Source of the DNA: Flavobacteriales bacterium
Lineage (GTDB): Bacteria > Bacteroidota > Bacteroidia > Flavobacteriales_D > Sanyastnellaceae
DNA: 13,355 nucleotides
Direction: 5' to 3'
Assembly (NCBI GenBank): GCA_947457325.1
Contig: CANGVU010000009.1
Location: 1-13,355 of the forward strand
Position numbers and translations under genes: made by a program. Below are positions 1 to 7,668 of the stretch, in pieces; positions within the stretch are counted from its first letter, which is position 1, and each line of letters starts with the position of its first letter. The notes under the pieces are model-generated. The model was not told the origin of the DNA. It made no database searches and saw nothing but the letters and a program-made list of their open reading frames with translations.

Positions 1-1
1 A

Positions 2-1048
2 ACCCTGCTCTCTTGGTTCCAACATTTGCCCAATTACTGGATCAAGCTGGGTTGGTTGATGGTGCAAGTAATCTTGCTCATTCAAATCTGGAAAATGGTG
101 CTCGGGCATGTCGGTTCTTCTGCCACTTCCTCACCCAAATTCCGTTGGTTGGGCCTGGCATTGGTCATCTTCAACATTCGGTTGATCCGCGACAATATCC
201 ATTTGGGGCAGATGACCATCCTCTTGCTATTTCTTTCGCTCAAAGGATTGGAATTGATTTTCAATCGGCGAAATGCCTTTGGAGGTGCACTGCTGGCTTG
301 GGGAGTGGTCGTAAAAATTTTGCCCATTGTTGTTTTGCCCTACCTCATTTACCGCAACCGATGGAAAGGTGCCGCTTGGACCATGGTATTCTGCGTATTC
401 TTTGTGGCGCTCCCCTATTTGTATCAAAACACAACCCAATATTCGGAACTTTTGAAGAGTCGATGGGCCTTGTTGAATCCGAGCAATACCGAACATATTT
501 TAGACACCTCCGAACGCAGTTTTCACTCCATGACCACATTGGTCAGCGTCCTCTTTCATGCGCATTGCGACGACACCCACATCCTCCCCTTGCGCCGCCA
601 CATTTGGGATTGCGACGTGCAGACCGTCAAATGGATCAGCCTCATTTCCCGATTGGTCTTGGTGGCGTCCTTTCTTTTGGTTTTGCGCAGCCCGCCATTT
701 ACCGAAGGTCGTCGCGAACATTACTTCCAAGAGTGGGCCTACCTCTTGATGCTGATCCCATTGATTTTCCCACACCAACAGCACTACGCGTTTTTGATGA
801 TGATGCCAGGCCTGGCTTGTCTCTTAGCTCCCTATTTCACAGGTGTTGCCATATGGAAATGGAATACGCTTCGAGTTTGGTTGTTGGTATTGATTTTCAT
901 TGCAATGAACATCCATTTCTTGTTGGGGGTTTGGAGCAGTTACTATAACCATTTCAAAATACTCACCTACGGGGGATTGGTCGCTTTGATCTTGTTATTG
1001 CAACAAATGCATCCACGTGATGCCAGTCACCAAGAAGAGAATATTTAA
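2..1048 (+). CDS. GT87/DUF2029-type membrane glycosyltransferase, 5'-truncated by window edge
   Basis: The reading frame is open from the first complete codon at base 2, so the start lies outside the window; the TTG at 26 is only an internal codon. About 348 residues remain. They form a polytopic membrane protein with several hydrophobic segments separated by short basic loops (for example YRNRWKG). The stretch NIHLGQMT, followed by a hydrophobic helix, an NRRNAFGGALL segment and KILPIVVLPYLIYRNRW, resembles the GQ...G...K..P...RRW pattern of the DUF2029/GT87 family, which transfers sugars from polyprenyl-phosphate donors at the membrane. The catalytic acidic loop expected near the N-terminus is not in the window, so substrate cannot be inferred. 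The C-terminus ends soon after the last hydrophobic helix, as is normal. Family assignment is fairly confident; the function is from family knowledge. Confidence 0.75.
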   Translation, partial: TLLSWFQHLPNYWIKLGWLMVQVILLIQIWKMVLGHVGSSATSSPKFRWLGLALVIFNIRLIRDNIHLGQMTILLLFLSLKGLELIFNRRNAFGGALLAWGVVVKILPIVVLPYLIYRNRWKGAAWTMVFCVFFVALPYLYQNTTQYSELLKSRWALLNPSNTEHILDTSERSFHSMTTLVSVLFHAHCDDTHILPLRRHIWDCDVQTVKWISLISRLVLVASFLLVLRSPPFTEGRREHYFQEWAYLLMLIPLIFPHQQHYAFLMMMPGLACLLAPYFTGVAIWKWNTLRVWLLVLIFIAMNIHFLLGVWSSYYNHFKILTYGGLVALILLLQQMHPRDASHQEENI

Positions 1049-1093
1049 AAGGGACATTTGCAGCGTTGAACAATAATACAACGAGCAAAAAAA

Positions 1094-1300
1094 ATGAAAA
1101 ACTTCATTACTACCTACCGGCGCAACTTGCGCGCTATACTCATCGGAGCCATTTTGGGATTTTTGTATTACCGTTTGGTAGGATGCCAATCGGGACATTG
1201 CATGATCAGCTCCAATCCCTTTATTAGCACCGGATATGGGGCTTTGTTGGGATATTTGTTTGTCAGCTCTAACTGCGCAAGAGGCAACTGCAAAGTTTAA
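1094..1300 (+). CDS. DUF6132-like small membrane protein
   Basis: This 68-residue protein has a basic N-terminus (YRRNLR), a hydrophobic helix at about residues 14-29, a cysteine motif G30-C31-QSGH-C36, the conserved-looking SSNPFISTGYG at 39-49, and a second helix at about 46-58. The GCxxGxCxISSNPxxSxxYG pattern is what I know from the DUF6132 family of small Bacteroidota inner-membrane proteins, whose function is unknown. A second pair of cysteines (C61, C66) at the extreme C-terminus repeats the C-x4-C spacing and could form a metal or disulfide site, which is inference. The ATG follows an A-rich tract, and the gene starts 45 bp after the glycosyltransferase stop. The two could be cotranscribed, ending at the terminator near 1408. 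Confidence 0.8.
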   Translation: MKNFITTYRRNLRAILIGAILGFLYYRLVGCQSGHCMISSNPFISTGYGALLGYLFVSSNCARGNCKV

Positions 1301-1407
1301 ATTTTGGATTTTTTTTGCATTTGCCTTGCAACAATGGTAAGGTTTATGCGTTTTAAATAGTACTAGATTTTACTCGTTCTGAGTAATAGGTTTTGGTTAA
1401 GGATTAG

Positions 1408-1435
1408 AAAAGCCCCTCAACGGAGGGGCTTTTTT
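1408..1435 (+). terminator. Strong intrinsic terminator between convergent genes
   Basis: An 11-bp perfect stem (AAAAGCCCCTC at 1408-1418 pairing with GAGGGGCTTTT at 1423-1433) closes an AACG tetraloop and runs into a T tract. It lies 108 bp after the DUF6132 gene and 75 bp after the stop of the convergent minus-strand gene. Because the stem begins with AAAA, the opposite strand also ends in Ts, so it may work in both directions. Confidence 0.9.
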
Positions 1436-1509
1436 ATTGGCAAACTTTAAAGATAAACTCACTTTAAATGCAATCATGAAGTGAGGCAAAGAGCATACAA
1501 ATACCTAGC

Positions 1510-4011
1510 TTATTCCATTCTAATTGACTTGTAAATTTTCGCATATCCACCTTCCAAAACTTCAAAATAATAAATCCCTGAACTCCAATTAGAAGTATCA
1601 ATTGAGGTTGTTCCATTCAATCGGCATCTATGAATCAACTCTCCAATTCCATTGTAAACAATAAGCTCAGACTGCTGCCTTGTAGTCTTTAATATCAATT
1701 CATTACCAAAACTACCTGGAATTATATAACCATCTTTGTTTGTCCATTCTTGTTGAACATTTACTAAATCAATCATTAAAGTATCATATTCAATACAACC
1801 ATTTACCAATATGCACTCAACCGTGATAAATTCCGGATTTTCAGACCAGAATATCTCAACAAAATTGCTTCCCTGACCCTGAACTACAACACCGCCAGTA
1901 ACAGTCCAATTGTAAACTGCTCCTGCTATCTGATTGATTGCGTAATTGTAGGTGCTAAAAGAGTTTACACCATTTTCACCTATAATATTTTCCAACGATT
2001 CAGAAGGTCCATTAATCGATAAAATTTGTTCTGCCTGGCACCCAAAAGAATCCTGCAAATTCAATTGATACTGACCCTGACCAACAGTAATAGATTGCTG
2101 GGATCCACAACATGACAATTCACCATTCCATATTGAATCACCTGATCCAAAATCAAGAACATTGAAGGCTAAAGAATTTCCGTTCAATGCGCTCCAATTC
2201 CATATGTTCAACGGAATAACATCAAGCGCACAATTCAAATTACCTGAAGCATAAAATGAATATTCTGGATATGTATGAGCTAATATGCTATCTGAGACAT
2301 AAGAATTACACATATCCCAGCAGTACAATCCGACATTATCTAGATTCCCATTCCAATAAACCTGATTACTTAAAGTATCAATTAGAAAATTATTCGAAGG
2401 GATGTACCAATAGTAAGGCTGAACTCCACCGTCTATTAACGGTAATTCAGCAACATTCGAATTACAGAAATTGAGAAAAAAATAATCATCGTTCCATTCT
2501 TGAATGAAAGGCGGAGAATATTGTGCTATCACCAGAGAATCACTCCAAGCATTCCCACAAAAATCGGTTATCTCAAAATTGACAGCGTAGGTGGAATCGT
2601 TGCTAACCATAAAATCCCATGAATCACTCAAAACCAGACCATTTTGATTCTTCCATGTCACAAAATAATACTCACTAGACAAATCAATATCCAAATTGCT
2701 GTTTAGCAAGGATGCTAAGGAGACTTCATCACAAAAAAAAGCTGTGTCTGAAGCAAATTCAAAATTTACGGCGTCGTTATCCAATATCCACAGACGATAG
2801 GTTATTGATGTTAAAGAATCATTGGTGGGATTAATACCTGAGTTGATGGAGTATGTGATGTCCACATACTCGCCGAAAACACCAGGGTCATCAGGCAGTT
2901 CTATCATATCCTCATTAAGATTATCAACAATAGTGTTGATTGTATGATAGAAACTATCCCCTGGATATAGTATCAATTGACCATTTAAATTCGAGGTGAA
3001 ATCTTCATTGAAAATTGCACTCGATGAACTGTAGGATACGGTTATTGTATCAGGTGAACTCGAACAGACGTGCGGAGTCAACAATACTTGAAATGAATTG
3101 CATCCGGAATCGTCATCATTCTCGACAATCACATGATTCGAATAACCGTACTGCGCCGGATCCACACTGTAATTTATGCTGGCTTGTTGTTCACTACCGA
3201 TATTGAAACTTCCGGATCTAAGCGTAACGAAGGACTGCAATGAACCATCTTGGGCATCCGCTATGGCTAACTTGATGTGATAAGTTTCACCGCACAACAA
3301 AGGATAAGTAGCCGAGAGAGGAACTGTGTAACCATTGCTACCAATATCGTCGCTCTGTGGATTATCAATATAATATTGATTGTAATCAACATTATTCAAG
3401 CTGGAAATGGTAATCGGCAATGCAGGATCCGAACCTGGAATAATTGCTATATTCGTTGACCCATTGGGATATCCAGGAGGTGATGAGTAAGGACCTGTTA
3501 TACCAGGGCCTGCGAGAAAGAAAGCAAATACATCGTTGTAAACTTGATCCACATAAGCCAAATACTCATCCGAACCGAAGATATAATCAAATGAAAGAGT
3601 ATTACCAGTGGCAATAAAATCAAATTCTAAAATTGCCTGATCATTCACATCTTGAATCGTCAAATTCAACCCAATCATAGGAAAAACAGAATTAGCAACA
3701 CTCAACAGATCAGGGTTGTTGGCTACTCCACCCGCAATGGCTGGCACCGTGGCACCCAACTGCAATTCATTGACATGCCCTGAAGATAAAGTAACACCGC
3801 TTGGAATTTGAAAGGCCGATGGCTCTCCCCCTCCCGTAAGATAACCCAATTGCCCGGTATCACCAGTGAATTGGGCATTAAAATAAGTAACGTTTGGGCC
3901 CAAAAGGTACTGAACAGCCTGATCGGCGGACAGATTACTTGTAAGATTGATTTGAGCTCGAAGAAAAAATGTGTAATGAAAACACACAAGAAAAAAGAAA
4001 ATTCTTATCAT
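1510..4011 (-). CDS. Secreted choice-of-anchor L protein with T9SS C-terminal sorting domain
   Basis: This 833-residue protein begins with a signal peptide (residues 1-19, hydrophobic FFFLVCFHYTFFLRA, likely cut before Q20). Residues about 28-270 form a choice-of-anchor L domain. Landmarks are GVTLSSG at 72-78, LEFDFIATGNTLSFDYIFGS at 128-147, YNDVFAFFLAGPGI at 158-171, and CGETYHIKLAIADAQDGS at 240-257 with a following LRSGSF. A Calx-beta-like region follows (about 300-415, starting near SGCNSFQVLL and ending ILDNDAVNFEF). Next come repeated Cys/Trp-rich Ig/PKD-like segments with GNAWSDSL-type features. The last 70 residues look like a type A T9SS sorting domain (LIVYNGIGELI, then W-SSGIYYFEV and a basic KIYKSI end). 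The protein should therefore pass the inner membrane by Sec and the outer membrane by T9SS, to be released or anchored at the surface. A role in adhesion is plausible but unproved. It stands alone and converges on the 1408 terminator. Confidence 0.88.
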   Translation of the reverse strand: MIRIFFFLVCFHYTFFLRAQINLTSNLSADQAVQYLLGPNVTYFNAQFTGDTGQLGYLTGGGEPSAFQIPSGVTLSSGHVNELQLGATVPAIAGGVANNPDLLSVANSVFPMIGLNLTIQDVNDQAILEFDFIATGNTLSFDYIFGSDEYLAYVDQVYNDVFAFFLAGPGITGPYSSPPGYPNGSTNIAIIPGSDPALPITISSLNNVDYNQYYIDNPQSDDIGSNGYTVPLSATYPLLCGETYHIKLAIADAQDGSLQSFVTLRSGSFNIGSEQQASINYSVDPAQYGYSNHVIVENDDDSGCNSFQVLLTPHVCSSSPDTITVSYSSSSAIFNEDFTSNLNGQLILYPGDSFYHTINTIVDNLNEDMIELPDDPGVFGEYVDITYSINSGINPTNDSLTSITYRLWILDNDAVNFEFASDTAFFCDEVSLASLLNSNLDIDLSSEYYFVTWKNQNGLVLSDSWDFMVSNDSTYAVNFEITDFCGNAWSDSLVIAQYSPPFIQEWNDDYFFLNFCNSNVAELPLIDGGVQPYYWYIPSNNFLIDTLSNQVYWNGNLDNVGLYCWDMCNSYVSDSILAHTYPEYSFYASGNLNCALDVIPLNIWNWSALNGNSLAFNVLDFGSGDSIWNGELSCCGSQQSITVGQGQYQLNLQDSFGCQAEQILSINGPSESLENIIGENGVNSFSTYNYAINQIAGAVYNWTVTGGVVVQGQGSNFVEIFWSENPEFITVECILVNGCIEYDTLMIDLVNVQQEWTNKDGYIIPGSFGNELILKTTRQQSELIVYNGIGELIHRCRLNGTTSIDTSNWSSGIYYFEVLEGGYAKIYKSIRME

Positions 4012-4280
4012 TTGACTCTAATTTAATTTATAAATATAATACTACTTTTCATATTTCCAATCCTAATTTTATGAAATAAAATGGATTCACGTTCGCTTCA
4101 ATTCAGTAAACTGTTTCTGACATTTTCCATTCTATACCGTAACGACTATACATTGATTTATGAACTTTCTCCCATATCCATTGACTTAGACCACTAAATA
4201 TGCATTTCTGATCACTAATTGTCTACCAAGGTCAAATTCATTTAGTTTATGTTTCGCTTTCGCTCTGTTTCTTCTCTCAT
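4012..4280. other. AT-rich intergenic stretch, left edge of the island
   Basis: No gene can be supported here. A 38-codon open frame on the plus strand (ATG at 4081, stop at 4195-4197) has no recognisable product. The minus strand around 4110-4195 contains short protein-like frames broken by stops, which might be a decayed gene. A pyrimidine-rich run (about 4250-4280) leads directly into the 77-bp repeat, and a similar pyrimidine-rich run precedes the copy at 9739. No clear TANNTTTG promoter for the minus-strand secreted protein was found; the nearest match is a weak TAGGATTG-like box read on the minus strand. Confidence 0.4.
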
Positions 4281-4357
4281 ACCTATTCCGGCTATCCGTT
4301 TCAAGTCCTCGGGTGCTGCTCACCCTGCGGGCTTTACACTACTATCCGGGGTATTGA
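4281..4357 (+). repeat. 77-bp structured repeat, copy 1
   Basis: This 77-bp unit runs from ACCTATTCCGGCTATCCG to ATCCGGGGTATTGA and matches 9739-9815 at 73 of 77 positions with no gaps. Its core folds: GGGTGC at about 4311-4316 can pair with a downstream CACCC, extended by AAGTCC pairing with GGGCTT. The CTATCCG word occurs near both ends, with CCGG at the outer edges able to pair. The copy ends 101 bp before the AbiEi start codon. The open frame through the repeat gives a protein-like but spurious reading (PAIRFKSSGAAHPAGF), which recurs in the second copy. A REP/MITE-like dispersed element is the simplest reading; no target-site duplication is evident. Confidence 0.85.
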
Positions 4358-4443
4358 CATGGCTCTCAATGCAAATATTCCATGTTAACACACCACTAAA
4401 TAAACCATATTTTTGTCGCAATTATTTATTATTTTTGCGACAA
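4354..4443 (+). promoter_or_regulatory. Two inverted repeats and TANNTTTG boxes before the AbiE operon
   Basis: Two dyads lie before the AbiEi start at 4459. The first is TTGACATGG (4354-4362) with CCATGTTAA (4380-4388), 8 of 9 bases complementary; it begins inside the last bases of the 77-bp repeat. The second is a perfect 9-bp pair, TTGTCGCAA (4413-4421) and TTGCGACAA (4435-4443). Two perfect TANNTTTG boxes (TATTTTTG at 4408-4415 and 4430-4437) overlap its arms, so a protein bound there would cover the Bacteroidota-type -7 element. AbiEi antitoxins are known to repress their own operon by binding inverted repeats. That these two dyads are the operators is inference. Confidence 0.65.
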
Positions 4444-4458
4444 TATTTAATTCAAATA

Positions 4459-5061
4459 ATGACTCAAAGCATTGAAAATAATATTTTAAAAAAAATAGGT
4501 AAGGCCAGAAAGGGTACGCTGTTCTTTACAGAAGATTTCTTGTCTTTTGGTAACGCAAAAGCTGTATCCAAAGTGCTAGAACGTTCAGTGCTTAGCGGTA
4601 ATTTGCAAAGGGTAGCAAGAGGCATCTATGCTCGATTACCAACCGATCCGCTGTTGGGTCAATTAAGGCCTACTGCTTCGGATTTAGCTGAGGCCATTCG
4701 TCGGAGGGATAAAGCCAGGATTCTTCCGACAGGCAGTATGGCATTAAATGCCCTTGGACTCTCTACACAGGTCCCTGTGAATGTTGTATACTATACGGAC
4801 GGCTCAGCTCGAAGAATTGATTTCGGAAATCAAAGAATTGTTTTCAAAAAAACCAGTCCAAAAAACTTATCTGCTATCGGAAAAATTAGCTCGCTGGTCA
4901 TCCTTGCATTGAGAGAAATTGGAAAAGAACATGTTACCGAAGAACAAAAAAAAATCATTCTAGCGCACCTAGAAAAGGAAGAACCCCATAGACTTGAACA
5001 TGATATTAAGATTGCACCAGAATGGATGAGGAAAATAATGCGCAAATCAATAAAGAAATAA
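4459..5061 (+). CDS. AbiEi-type (DUF6088-like) antitoxin/autorepressor of a type IV TA system
   Basis: I take the ATG at 4459 (200 residues) as the start. An open frame continues upstream to 4249, but it would translate the 77-bp repeat and the operator region. The N-terminus (about residues 1-65) is a winged-helix domain with the pattern FTEDFLSFGNAKAVSKVLER...GNLQRVARGIYARLP, typical of AbiEi/DUF6088 proteins. The rest (GSMALNALGLSTQVPVNVVYYTDG, then RIDFGNQRIVFKK) matches the C-terminal antitoxin region. In the AbiE family this protein represses its promoter through the N-terminal domain and neutralises the toxin without forming a stable complex (type IV). The toxin gene starts one base after its stop, so the two are translationally coupled. 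Confidence 0.88.
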   Translation: MTQSIENNILKKIGKARKGTLFFTEDFLSFGNAKAVSKVLERSVLSGNLQRVARGIYARLPTDPLLGQLRPTASDLAEAIRRRDKARILPTGSMALNALGLSTQVPVNVVYYTDGSARRIDFGNQRIVFKKTSPKNLSAIGKISSLVILALREIGKEHVTEEQKKIILAHLEKEEPHRLEHDIKIAPEWMRKIMRKSIKK

Positions 5062-5062
5062 A

Positions 5063-6094
5063 ATGAACAATTGGTCCCAACTCCCGGATAACACTAAAAT
5101 CAACATATTCCGCCAACTTTCAATTGATACGGGTCTCTCACCTTTTGCCATTGAAAAAGACTGGTGGGTAAGTCGCACATTAGAAACAATATTTGCCATG
5201 GATATCGCTCAGCAACTCGTTTTCAAAGGAGGGACTTCATTGAGCAAAGCATGGAAGTTAATCCACCGATTTTCTGAGGACATTGATTTATCTATTGATA
5301 TGGACTATTTCGTTTTGCCTAAAAACAATTGGTCAAAAAGTGAAAGAACCAAACTTAGAAAAGAAGCAGGGAAATACTCAACTGAAGTGCTATTTGAGCG
5401 AATTGCAGTGGAGTTTACAAAAAGCGGTTTTTCGGACGTGACTTTCAAAACAATCGAAACCAATGAAAGTGATCAGGACCCTCGCGTTTTAGAAATTTAC
5501 TATCCCAATCTAGTCTCACCCAATTCACAATACGTCTTACCACGAATTCTCCTGGAGGTCAGTTGCAGATCACTCCGCGAGCCTTTTACTTCCGTGTCCC
5601 TGGGTTCAATTGTAGATGAAAAACATGCGCATCAACCATTCGCCCATGCACCTTTCTCAGTTCAAACCGTTAATCCAGAGCGCACATTTCTCGAAAAACT
5701 TTTTCTCCTGCATGAAGAATTTCAACGTCCCAAGGAAAAAATAAGAACAGAGCGAATGAGTCGGCATATTTATGACATTTACCATCTATCACAAGCTGGA
5801 ATTGCATCAAAAGCCATTGGCGACAAAGATTTGTATGAAACCATTGTCGCACATAGACACAAATTCACTAGAATAAGTGGTGTCGATTACAATCTCCATC
5901 ATCCACATGAATTACATCCTATTCCTCCTAACCAATTGCTCAACATGTGGAAGTTAGATTATAATAAAATGAAGTCTGAAATGATTTACGAATTAAATCC
6001 ACCAACTTTCGATTCGCTCATTGACAATCTGAAAGAAATTCAAACTTTTTTGAAAACCATCCCTTGGGAATTTGAGCTTTCTTTCAACCATTAA
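5063..6094 (+). CDS. AbiEii/AbiGii-type nucleotidyltransferase toxin
   Basis: This 343-residue protein carries the four landmarks of the AbiEii nucleotidyltransferase family. They are the FKGGTSLSK loop (residues 54-62), the metal-binding RFSEDIDL (69-76, with D73 and D75), NPERTFLEKLFLLHEE (204-219) and RHIYDIYHL (234-242). An EKDWWVSRTLE helix (31-41) precedes the nucleotide loop, as is usual. Relatives transfer nucleotides to RNA acceptors, and AbiE systems abort phage infection and stabilise replicons. The specific target here cannot be read from sequence. All key residues are present and the length is normal, so it should be active. It is the second gene of a two-gene operon with the AbiEi antitoxin. 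No terminator is visible in the 34 bp before the convergent gene that ends at 6129. Confidence 0.9.
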   Translation: MNNWSQLPDNTKINIFRQLSIDTGLSPFAIEKDWWVSRTLETIFAMDIAQQLVFKGGTSLSKAWKLIHRFSEDIDLSIDMDYFVLPKNNWSKSERTKLRKEAGKYSTEVLFERIAVEFTKSGFSDVTFKTIETNESDQDPRVLEIYYPNLVSPNSQYVLPRILLEVSCRSLREPFTSVSLGSIVDEKHAHQPFAHAPFSVQTVNPERTFLEKLFLLHEEFQRPKEKIRTERMSRHIYDIYHLSQAGIASKAIGDKDLYETIVAHRHKFTRISGVDYNLHHPHELHPIPPNQLLNMWKLDYNKMKSEMIYELNPPTFDSLIDNLKEIQTFLKTIPWEFELSFNH

Positions 6095-6128
6095 AACATC
6101 ACTTGCACCATCTCCACCTCACCCCCAA

Positions 6129-6578
6129 TCAACCAAACTGAATCCGATACACATCTTTTTCATTACGCGGAATGTTTCGCTCTACAAATCCTCCTGACTG
6201 AGGGATGATCTCGATCAAATCAAAGGCCGTGCACGATTTGGGTAGCCCAGTAAAAACAAGCGTAAACTGCAATGAATGTCCACCCCTCACACGCGTCCAA
6301 ACCGGATACATTGAAACATTAAAAGCACTCACCAACTCACTGCGGTGATCGCTTCCCCTGTCCAATAAATAGGTCGATTTCCATATGCGTATCGCCTGAT
6401 CAAATTCCGAACTCACAAAAGTACAATGTACCACCACTTGAGACTCCTCATCCGCCTCATCCTGCGTTTTAAGCTCCACCCTGTGCTGTACTTTCTTTTC
6501 CTCCAACGTCTTCGCAAACTGAATGGTTTCCTTTTGCTGATCATTCTCTTGCTTTCCTTTTAGTGTGATGTCGTTCAT
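6129..6578 (-). CDS. Conserved-looking hypothetical protein
   Basis: I choose the ATG at 6578 (149 residues), which follows an A-rich leader; a GTG at 6638 in the same frame would add 20 mostly charged residues. The first 45 residues are hydrophilic and rich in K, E, Q and D, probably disordered or helical. Residues about 48-149 look like a compact beta-rich domain: VVHCTFVSSEFDQAIRIWKS, then SELVSAFNVSMYPVWTRV, LQFTLVFTGLPKSCTAFDLIE, and a close at IPRNEKDVYRIQF. I have the impression of similar unnamed proteins in other Bacteroidota but recognise no named domain. No signal peptide or membrane segment is seen. It is convergent with the AbiEii gene and divergent from the DUF2461 gene across a 248-bp gap that has no obvious operator. 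Confidence 0.7.
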   Translation of the reverse strand: MNDITLKGKQENDQQKETIQFAKTLEEKKVQHRVELKTQDEADEESQVVVHCTFVSSEFDQAIRIWKSTYLLDRGSDHRSELVSAFNVSMYPVWTRVRGGHSLQFTLVFTGLPKSCTAFDLIEIIPQSGGFVERNIPRNEKDVYRIQFG

Positions 6579-6826
6579 TTTTTCTTTGACTTTTTTATTT
6601 CTTACCTCCCCATTGCCCTTTGCTTCATTTAGCGCCACAAGATATCATCTAATTTCGGTATCAAAATATGACGGACCAATTCATGCTATTGGGGTTATAA
6701 AAAAACACAAACATTGTTTTGTTCCAATCTGTTTTAAAAAAAAGCAATCAATATTTAAAATCTCCAATATTCACCCTGTATGTTTTAGCATGCTTTGAAT
6801 CACTAATTTCGCCATTATCATTGAAC

Positions 6827-7513
6827 ATGCAAACAAACCTACCCGCCTCCATTTTTTCATTTCTGAAAGACTTGAAAGAAAACAATAACCGAGATTGGTT
6901 TCAACTCAATAAAACGAGATATCAGGAGCAATTCGAAACCGTCGCGCAATTTGCCGATGAGCTGCTGTTGCGCATGAAGCAAAGTGACGAGATTGAAACA
7001 CCGAGTGGAAAAAAGGCGTTGTTCAGAATCCATAAGGACGTTCGTTTCTCTAAAGACAAATCTCCATTCAAAACCAACATCGGAGGATTCTTTACCCGTG
7101 CGACCCAATATCTACGCGGTGGATATTATGTCCACATTGAACCTGGCAATTGCTTTTTAGGTGGCGGATTTTGGGCGCCATCACCTGAAGATTTAAAACA
7201 CATGCGAAATCAAATAGCCGCCGATCCAGAACCTCTACGAAAGATTTTGACCTCCAAAAAATTCATTTCCACTTTTGGAAAATTGGAAGGCGAGCAACTC
7301 AAAAACGCCCCCAAAGGGTTTGACAAAGACCATCCCGCCATCGATCTCATCAACTACAAACAATTTCTGCTGATCAAACGATTTACCGATGCCGAGGCGC
7401 AATCGGCCAACTATTTAAACGAGGTGGTGACTACTTTTCAAGCCATGCGCCCCTTTTTCGATTACATGAGTGAAATCCTCACCTCCGATTTGAACGGAGA
7501 GCCTTTGTTTTAG
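6827..7513 (+). CDS. DUF2461 family protein
   Basis: The protein from the ATG at 6827 has 228 residues, the usual size for this family. An upstream TTG at 6719 stays in frame, but the added residues look like translated intergenic sequence. Diagnostic features are an N-terminal FSFLKDLKENNNRDWF (residues 10-25, the family hallmark NNxxWF) and FRIHKDVRFSKDKSPFK (66-82). A GGFFTR and a GGYYVHIEPGNCFLGGGFW segment follow, then a helical C-terminus. The family (also TIGR02453) is soluble, widespread in bacteria and of unknown biochemical function. It is single and divergent from the hypothetical gene at 6129-6578. It could be a resident chromosomal gene lying between accessory cassettes. Confidence 0.88.
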   Translation: MQTNLPASIFSFLKDLKENNNRDWFQLNKTRYQEQFETVAQFADELLLRMKQSDEIETPSGKKALFRIHKDVRFSKDKSPFKTNIGGFFTRATQYLRGGYYVHIEPGNCFLGGGFWAPSPEDLKHMRNQIAADPEPLRKILTSKKFISTFGKLEGEQLKNAPKGFDKDHPAIDLINYKQFLLIKRFTDAEAQSANYLNEVVTTFQAMRPFFDYMSEILTSDLNGEPLF

Positions 7514-7628
7514 TCGGAACAAATTTAGCATCGTCCTAAAAGACACTAACCGCAATCATCCGACATGGTACATTTTCTCTTTTCGCATTTACGATTCAGA
7601 TCAAAAATCTCACTCTGATATTCTTGAA

Positions 7629-7664
7629 ATAACTTGGAAGTGAATGTAAAAAAAGTTATCTTAG
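7629..7664 (+). promoter_or_regulatory. Dyad over a Bacteroidota-like promoter before the 173-aa gene
   Basis: ATAACTT (7629-7635) and AAGTTAT (7653-7659) form a perfect 7-bp inverted repeat with 17 bp between. A candidate -33 TTG (7634-7636) and a -7 box TATCTTAG (7657-7664, one base off TANNTTTG) lie 20 bp apart and overlap the two arms. A bound regulator could thus block the promoter. Transcription would begin close to the GTG at 7669, giving a very short leader or none. Confidence 0.4.
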
Positions 7665-7668
7665 TGGG

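Noticed and set aside
13..948. Long plus-strand open frame overlapping the glycosyltransferase
   Set aside because: It is a shadow of the GT87 frame. Its residues are rich in H, R, P and C with no domain, while the other frame gives membrane helices and family motifs.
1370..1386. Small TTACTC/GAGTAA inverted repeat before the 1408 terminator
   Set aside because: A six-base stem with a five-base loop is too weak to call a small RNA or regulatory element.
4081..4197. 38-codon plus-strand frame in the gap before the first repeat
   Set aside because: No family resemblance, no promoter or partner, and too short to separate from chance in AT-rich DNA.
4249..4458. N-terminal extension of the AbiEi frame by 70 residues
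   Set aside because: It would translate the 77-bp repeat and both dyads. The same spurious reading (PAIRxKSSGAAHPAGF) appears in the unrelated context at 9739, so it is a property of the repeat and not of the protein.
6719..6826. Upstream TTG extension of the DUF2461 protein
   Set aside because: The added residues do not match the family, whose start matches the ATG at 6827, and the region is AT-rich intergenic sequence.
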